Below, piece by piece: positions 59,380 through 64,000 of a DNA stretch of 64,000 bases. The notes beneath the pieces were generated by a model. It saw only the letters and a program-made list of their open reading frames with translations. It searched no databases and was not told the DNA's origin. Position 1 is the stretch's first letter. Each line of letters begins with the position of its first letter. Source of the DNA: Clostridia bacterium (GTDB lineage Bacteria > Bacillota > Clostridia > Christensenellales > Borkfalkiaceae); NCBI GenBank assembly GCA_017415505.1, contig JAFQGG010000007.1, forward strand, positions 21,633 through 85,632, in the 5' to 3' direction. Both the position numbers and the translations under genes were made by a program.

Positions 59380-61766
59380 AAAATATTTATATGGTCGGGA
59401 ATACCCATTTCGATCCCGTTTGGCTTTGGAAGTGGGAAGAGGCGATGGCATCCATTCATTCTACTTTTAGAAGTGCACTTGACAGAATGAAAGAGGATAA
59501 AGATTTTATCTATTCCTTTGCTACGCCTCCCGTCTTTGAATGGGTAAAAGAAGTAGACCCCGATATGTTCGAGGAAATCAAAGCCCGCGTAAAAGAGGGC
59601 AGATGGGAACTTTGCGAGGGGTGGTGGTTGCAACCCGACTGTTTTTCGGCGAGCGGGGAAAGCTACGCGCGCCAAAGTTTGTATGGGCAACGGTATTTGA
59701 TGGAAAACTTCAATCTATATTCCGATACGGTGTTTAATATCGATTCCTTCGGTCACAATTCGGCGACTCCGCAAATTTTGCAAAAAAGTCATATAAAGTA
59801 TTACTGTATGTGCCGACCCGAAAAATGGCACTTTGAAATTCCGTCGCCCTATTTTACTTGGAGAGGCAAAGACGGGAGCTTCGTGCGCGCGTTTCGAGCA
59901 GGGCAATACAGCGAAATTTACAATAAAGATATGCCCAAAAACGTGGCGGTGGCGGAAGAAAACTTGAAGACTGCCGATTGCGACGAGTTAATGGTATACG
60001 GCGTAACCAACCACGGCGGTGCGCCGACGAAAAAAGCGATTGCCGATATTCATACTCTTGACAAGGAAAAACCGTATAAAATTAAATTCTCCACGGTGTC
60101 GGGGTATTTTCGCGAGCATGAAGCGCCGAGCGTTTCCGTGCAAGGGGAAATGCTTACGGGCGATTTCGGACCGTATACGAATAATCATGAAATCAAACGG
60201 CGCAACCGCCTTGCCGAATACGCCGTTCTCAACGCGGAAAAGGCGTCCTTGATTGCAAAACAACTATTGAACAAAGCGTATCCCAAGGAAAAGTTACAAG
60301 ACTGTTGGAAAGACGTATTGTTCAATCAATTCCACGATATTTTAGGCGGTGCAAGTATTAAAGAGGCGTATTTCGACGCGTATAACGGTTTGGGACGAGC
60401 CATTCTTTCCGCGGAAGAAATTACGCAGTTTGCTTTGCAGGCGGTTACGCGAAAAATAAAAATGCCAGGCAAAAATCCCGACAACGCTTGGAATATCGTC
60501 GTGTGGAATTTGAACGGCAAAGAATACGAGGGGTATATCGAAGCGGAAGTACAATGGCTACACGAATTTCCCGCGTACAAAGGCGGTATTGCCTTGGCGG
60601 ACGGGGAGGGGAACGAATATCCCGCGCAGATTATCTTGGAGCGTTCGGTGATTGACGGATTCCGTTCGAGATTTCTATTCAAGGCGAAGATTCCCGCGTG
60701 CGGGTATAAAGCCTTTAAGGTAATTCAAACGCATCAAACGGCGACTTTCTTGGAAAACGGCGGGTTTGAACCGTTGCGTACGGGCGTGTTTGAGGTGCAT
60801 TTCGATAAAGAAACGGGTCTTATCGAGAAGCTGTATTCCGTAAAAACGGGGAAAACTTTTGCGTGCCCGTTGCGTCCCGAAGTGTATGAAGACGACGGCG
60901 ATACTTGGTGTTTCAACGTGGACGGATACGGAAAAAAATTAGAGGATTTCCGCTTGAAGGAAATAAAGCTCACGGAAAACGGCGCGTTTAGAACGACGGT
61001 AAAAGCCGTGTATGCGTTTAGAAATTCTCTTTTGACGCTGTATTATTCGTTCTATACCGAAGAGGATTATTTTGACGTAAAATACGTAGTGAATTGGAAT
61101 GAAAAACATACCGTATTAAAACTCACCTCGTACACGGGTGCATCGAATTTAACCGTATCGTCGCCGTTCTCCGCGGAACAGCGCGGAGATACGCAGTCGG
61201 ATATGCCTATGGGCGAATGGTTGAGTATGCAATCGGAGTCGTTTTGCGTGTCGTTGATTGCCAACGCTTTGTTCTCGTACACGAAGAATAAAGACGGCGT
61301 TTCGTTGAGTATTTTGCGCAGTTGTATTTACGGGGATTTACGATTGTGCGATTTGAACGGGAATGCGGATTACCCTATTATGGAACAGGGCGTTACGGAA
61401 GGTACGCTTCGCGTCGTTATCCACGACGGCGATTTTACGGAGAATAAAATCGCTGAACGGGCGATAGCGTTTAATAACGCGCCTTTGGTGATTTGCGAGG
61501 CGAATCACGGGGGAATTTATCCTACGGTAAACGGATTTATGCAAACGGACGGTACGGGCGTGGAAATGAGCGCGTGGAAGCAAAGCGAGGACGGAGAAAG
61601 CGAAATCGTGCGCTTATACGAGTATGCTGGGAAAGCGCAAACGGTTCGTTTGAACCGTTTTGGAAAAAACTACGCGATTTCCGTAACGCCGTATGAAATC
61701 AAGACTCTAAAATTTGAAAACGGTGTTTTTGCGGAAGCGTTTATAACCGAAGAGGTGGAAAAATGA
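59376..61766 (+). CDS. Alpha-mannosidase, GH38
   Basis: Start at 59376. 796 residues. Catalytic features: NTHFDPVWLWKWEE (His/Asp bind zinc), NIDSFGHNSATPQIL (nucleophile Asp), QFHDILGGASI (His zinc ligand). C-terminal beta domains follow (about 400-796). It hydrolyses alpha-mannosides with retention. No signal peptide, so it acts on imported oligosaccharides. Confidence 0.95.
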   Translation: MKNIYMVGNTHFDPVWLWKWEEAMASIHSTFRSALDRMKEDKDFIYSFATPPVFEWVKEVDPDMFEEIKARVKEGRWELCEGWWLQPDCFSASGESYARQSLYGQRYLMENFNLYSDTVFNIDSFGHNSATPQILQKSHIKYYCMCRPEKWHFEIPSPYFTWRGKDGSFVRAFRAGQYSEIYNKDMPKNVAVAEENLKTADCDELMVYGVTNHGGAPTKKAIADIHTLDKEKPYKIKFSTVSGYFREHEAPSVSVQGEMLTGDFGPYTNNHEIKRRNRLAEYAVLNAEKASLIAKQLLNKAYPKEKLQDCWKDVLFNQFHDILGGASIKEAYFDAYNGLGRAILSAEEITQFALQAVTRKIKMPGKNPDNAWNIVVWNLNGKEYEGYIEAEVQWLHEFPAYKGGIALADGEGNEYPAQIILERSVIDGFRSRFLFKAKIPACGYKAFKVIQTHQTATFLENGGFEPLRTGVFEVHFDKETGLIEKLYSVKTGKTFACPLRPEVYEDDGDTWCFNVDGYGKKLEDFRLKEIKLTENGAFRTTVKAVYAFRNSLLTLYYSFYTEEDYFDVKYVVNWNEKHTVLKLTSYTGASNLTVSSPFSAEQRGDTQSDMPMGEWLSMQSESFCVSLIANALFSYTKNKDGVSLSILRSCIYGDLRLCDLNGNADYPIMEQGVTEGTLRVVIHDGDFTENKIAERAIAFNNAPLVICEANHGGIYPTVNGFMQTDGTGVEMSAWKQSEDGESEIVRLYEYAGKAQTVRLNRFGKNYAISVTPYEIKTLKFENGVFAEAFITEEVEK

Positions 61767-63223
61767 GATTTTTGGGTTTGGATATCGGTACGACGCGTAT
61801 GAAATGCGGGGTGTACGACGAACGGGGCATTTTGCAGTATGCGGATAGCGTAGATTACGGCGAACGGCAAAGAGGAAAAGAAAGTTATATTGATATAGAC
61901 GCGATTTTATCCTCCGCGCTCGCTCTATTAAAGAAAGCGTATGAAAGCAGTCCGTTCGATTCGGTGGCGGTGTCGTCGCTCGGGGAGTCGTTCGTTTTGT
62001 TGGATAAAGAAGATAAGGTGCTGTTTTATCCTATGCTGTACACCGACCCGCGAGGGAAAGACGAGGCGGAAGCGCAAATGAAAAACGCCGAGCGGATTTT
62101 TCAAATCGCGGGTGTGTATCCTCAAAGTATGTATTCGGCGTATAAGTTGGCTTGGATTAAAAACAACAGTCCCGAAATTTACGCGCAGGCAAGCAAAGCG
62201 TTGCTCGTCAACGAATATATTTCGTATAAGCTTACGGGTATACGGGCAATCGATTATTCGCAAGCGGCGCGAACGGGCGCGTTTTCTATAAGGGAAAAAG
62301 TGTTTTCGGACGAATTGTGCGATTTGTTCGGGATTGATAAAAAGCTGTTTTCTCCTGCCGTGGCAAGCGGAACGCTTATCGGCGAGGTGAAAGGGGAAAT
62401 TTCGTTGGATTGGGGCGCGGAAAAGCCTGTGTTCGTGGTTGCGGGCGGGCACGATCAAGTGTGCGCAACGCTCGGTTCGGGCGTAACGGAAAACGGCGCG
62501 TGTTCGGACGGAATGGGCACGGTGGAATGTTTGACCGCCGTTTATGAAACGCCGTCGAACGAGGCGGATATGGGCGCGTGCGGTTATCCGAACGTTCCGT
62601 TTTTGGACGGATTGTACTGTACGTATCTACTCAATTATTCCTGCGGTTCGCTGACGCGCTGGTGGCTGTCTTCCTGTTTTAGCGAAAAAGAAATCAAAAC
62701 GGGCGTGGCGTTTGAAAAAATGGAAAAAGATTTTACGGAAAACCCCACGGGGATTTTGGTTTTGCCGTATTTTGCGGGCGCGGCGACGCCTTATCAAGAC
62801 GTTGAAGCAAAGGGCGCGTTGCTAAATTTATCGTTGACGGATACGCCGTCGAGGATTTATCAAGGCGTTTTAGAGGGGCTTTGTTTTGAAATGAAGCTCA
62901 ATCTTGAAGTTGCTGGGAAATTCGGCGTGCGCGCGAAAAAGCTCGTGGCGACGGGCGGGGGCTCGGCTTCGGAGAAATGGTTGCAAATGAAGGCAGATAT
63001 ACTTGGTATTCCCGTTTATCCTTTGGTGGAAAAAGAGGCTGGTATTTGCGGTGCGGCAATGCTGGGCGCGGCGACACTTTTGAAAAAGGAAATGAAAGAA
63101 GTCGCCAAGATATTCGTGAAAACGGATAAACCGAAAACGCCGAGAAAAGAAATGCAAAAATTATATTTGCAAGAATACCGTAAATATAAAAAATTGTATA
63201 AAACGATAAAGAAGTTTTATTGA
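61763..63223 (+). CDS. FGGY-family carbohydrate kinase
   Basis: 486 residues, ATGA overlap with the mannosidase. N-terminal ATPase fold with LGLDIGTTRMKCG, later GGHDQVCATLGSG and GGGSASEKWLQM. It phosphorylates a ketose or polyol (xylulose, fructose-type, gluconate); specificity cannot be read from sequence. With the isomerase, it would complete lyxose to xylulose 5-phosphate, or an alternative route from mannose via fructose. Confidence 0.9.
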   Translation: MRFLGLDIGTTRMKCGVYDERGILQYADSVDYGERQRGKESYIDIDAILSSALALLKKAYESSPFDSVAVSSLGESFVLLDKEDKVLFYPMLYTDPRGKDEAEAQMKNAERIFQIAGVYPQSMYSAYKLAWIKNNSPEIYAQASKALLVNEYISYKLTGIRAIDYSQAARTGAFSIREKVFSDELCDLFGIDKKLFSPAVASGTLIGEVKGEISLDWGAEKPVFVVAGGHDQVCATLGSGVTENGACSDGMGTVECLTAVYETPSNEADMGACGYPNVPFLDGLYCTYLLNYSCGSLTRWWLSSCFSEKEIKTGVAFEKMEKDFTENPTGILVLPYFAGAATPYQDVEAKGALLNLSLTDTPSRIYQGVLEGLCFEMKLNLEVAGKFGVRAKKLVATGGGSASEKWLQMKADILGIPVYPLVEKEAGICGAAMLGAATLLKKEMKEVAKIFVKTDKPKTPRKEMQKLYLQEYRKYKKLYKTIKKFY

Positions 63224-63248
63224 CCTTTCGCTTGTAATATGCTATAAT
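63220..63248 (+). promoter_or_regulatory. Promoter of the flavin-reductase-like gene
   Basis: TTGACC (63220-63225) overlaps the kinase stop codon. 17-bp spacer, TATAAT (63243-63248). Confidence 0.8.
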
Positions 63249-63298
63249 TAAAGATAGTAAAAACGGAATCAATATCAAAAAAAATTGGGAGCAAAGTT

Positions 63299-63859
63299 AT
63301 GAGAAAAAATTTGAAAGCGAAAGCGTATATGTACCCTATGCCCGTGCTTATTATCGGCACTTACGACGAAAACGGCGTGCCCAACGCCATGAACGCGGCG
63401 TGGGGAACGGTATGCGATACGGCGCAAGTGGCAATCGTGCTTAGCGCGGAACACAAAACGGTGAAAAACCTCTTGAAAACGCGTGCGTTTACCGTCGCCG
63501 TTGCCGACGCGTTAAACGTGATTCCCGCCGATTTCGTGGGCGTGGTTTCCGCCAACGACGAGCCGAATAAGCTGGAAAAAACGGGCTGGCACACGCAAAA
63601 AAGCGAGTTCGTCAACGCGCCCGTAATTCAAGAGCTCCCGCTCGTTTTAGAATGTAAGCTCGTAAGCTACGACCCGCAAACGGAAATTTGTATCGGGGAA
63701 GTGGTGAACGCGAGCGCGGACGAGCGCGTGTTGGACGAAAATGGCAAAATCGATTTGGCAAAACTTCGCCCCGTTTGCTATGATTGTAGCGGACACGGCT
63801 ATTATACCCTCGGCGAAAGGGTGGGAAAAGCCTTTTCCGACGGCTTGAAATTAAAATAA
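63299..63859 (+). CDS. Flavin reductase-like, FMN-binding protein
   Basis: 186 residues: MPVLIIGTYDENGVPNAMNAAWGT, DTAQVAIVLS, TVKNLLKTRAFTVAVAD and an end PVCYDCSGHGYYTLGERVGKAF. This matches the flavin-reductase-like split-barrel family (HpaC/DUF447-type). It likely binds FMN and acts in electron transfer. Its own promoter means it is not part of the mannoside operon. Confidence 0.88.
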   Translation: MRKNLKAKAYMYPMPVLIIGTYDENGVPNAMNAAWGTVCDTAQVAIVLSAEHKTVKNLLKTRAFTVAVADALNVIPADFVGVVSANDEPNKLEKTGWHTQKSEFVNAPVIQELPLVLECKLVSYDPQTEICIGEVVNASADERVLDENGKIDLAKLRPVCYDCSGHGYYTLGERVGKAFSDGLKLK

Positions 63860-63886
63860 GGCTCTGTCCCATCCCTCGGTTGATTT

Positions 63887-63990
63887 TTGACGGAAAAATT
63901 CTGTGAAATACTTCGTGTTTTGCTCGTTTTCATACTTTCCAAGTATGCGCGCTCACAAAACGCTTGTCTTTCTTGAATTTTTCTCGTCAA
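63887..63990. repeat. Imperfect palindrome at the right edge
   Basis: TTGACGGAAAAATTC (63887-63901) is mirrored by GAATTTTTCTCGTCAA (63975-63990). At the centre CATACTT-tcc-AAGTATG (63931-63947) is a perfect 7-bp stem, and GTGTTTTGC pairs loosely with GC..CAAAACGC in between. It may run on past the window. Unlike the 12.3/25.3 kb family in tip sequence. Confidence 0.55.
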
Positions 63991-64000
63991 TCCGCAAAAA

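Overview
The window looks like a chromosomal contig from an anaerobic, probably gut-associated Clostridia-type Firmicute (Bacillota). Evidence: Gram-positive style Shine-Dalgarno sites, lipoprotein-rich surface genes with BspA-type leucine-rich repeats, a zinc-type L31, a YqhQ(DUF1385)-PrmC fusion next to prfA/obg, and DUF5685. A Christensenellales-like relative is my best guess, held loosely. Host genes favour GCG/CGC-type codons; the 28.9-54.4 kb segment is visibly more AT-rich.

Layout. 0-10 kb: end of an ATPase gene, a Gfo/Idh/MocA oxidoreductase, a von Willebrand factor A membrane protein whose N-terminus lies in another frame, and two very large lipoproteins (BspA repeats; Ig-like). 10-15 kb: Sfp-type phosphopantetheinyl transferase, a tandem array of three paralogous membrane proteins, methylglyoxal synthase, a YfcE-like phosphoesterase and a zinc-less MDR dehydrogenase. 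15-27.5 kb: housekeeping genes (rpmE, yqhQ-prmC fusion, prfA, obg, yhbY, grpE, an acetyltransferase, an aminotransferase, thrC, DUF5685 plus a degenerate J-domain protein), ending in rlmD.

28.88-54.4 kb is a mobile element inserted in frame near the 3' end of rlmD by the large serine recombinase at its right end. Both junctions carry versions of the same C-terminal tail: rlmD now ends in the element's copy, and the recombinase is fused to the displaced host copy. The left arm is a leftward operon (sigma-like protein, DUF6809-like, PcfJ-like, PcfK-like/MutS domain I fusion, DUF4314-like, GP88-like and small orphans). Next is a cargo block: a truncated PD-(D/E)XK nuclease, then an intact three-gene operon of an unknown 201-aa protein, a multi-pass glycine-rich membrane protein and an ImmA/IrrE-type metallopeptidase with a C-terminal HTH. 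I read the latter as a candidate undescribed proteolysis-linked defence or stress system. The right arm holds a sigma-like regulator, small basic proteins, lipoproteins and large surface proteins, a multi-TM P-loop ATPase, an HUH rolling-circle Rep protein and a striking GC-rich cruciform. I see no VirB4, VirB6, relaxase or coupling protein, so this is not an ordinary ICE. The combination recalls filamentous-phage (inovirus) organisation or a new rolling-circle integrative element.

54.7-64 kb: a carbohydrate cluster. A LacI-type regulator has an in-frame amber codon in its HTH and is followed by a sugar-enzyme-like gene broken by two frameshifts. Intact genes follow for D-lyxose/D-mannose isomerase, SGNH hydrolase, GH38 alpha-mannosidase, FGGY kinase and a flavin-reductase-like protein. 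Together they suggest uptake or release of mannosides, isomerisation to the ketose, and phosphorylation. Several palindromic repeats (12.3, 13.2, 25.3, 34.9, 63.9 kb) lie between genes. I saw no tRNA, rRNA or CRISPR array.
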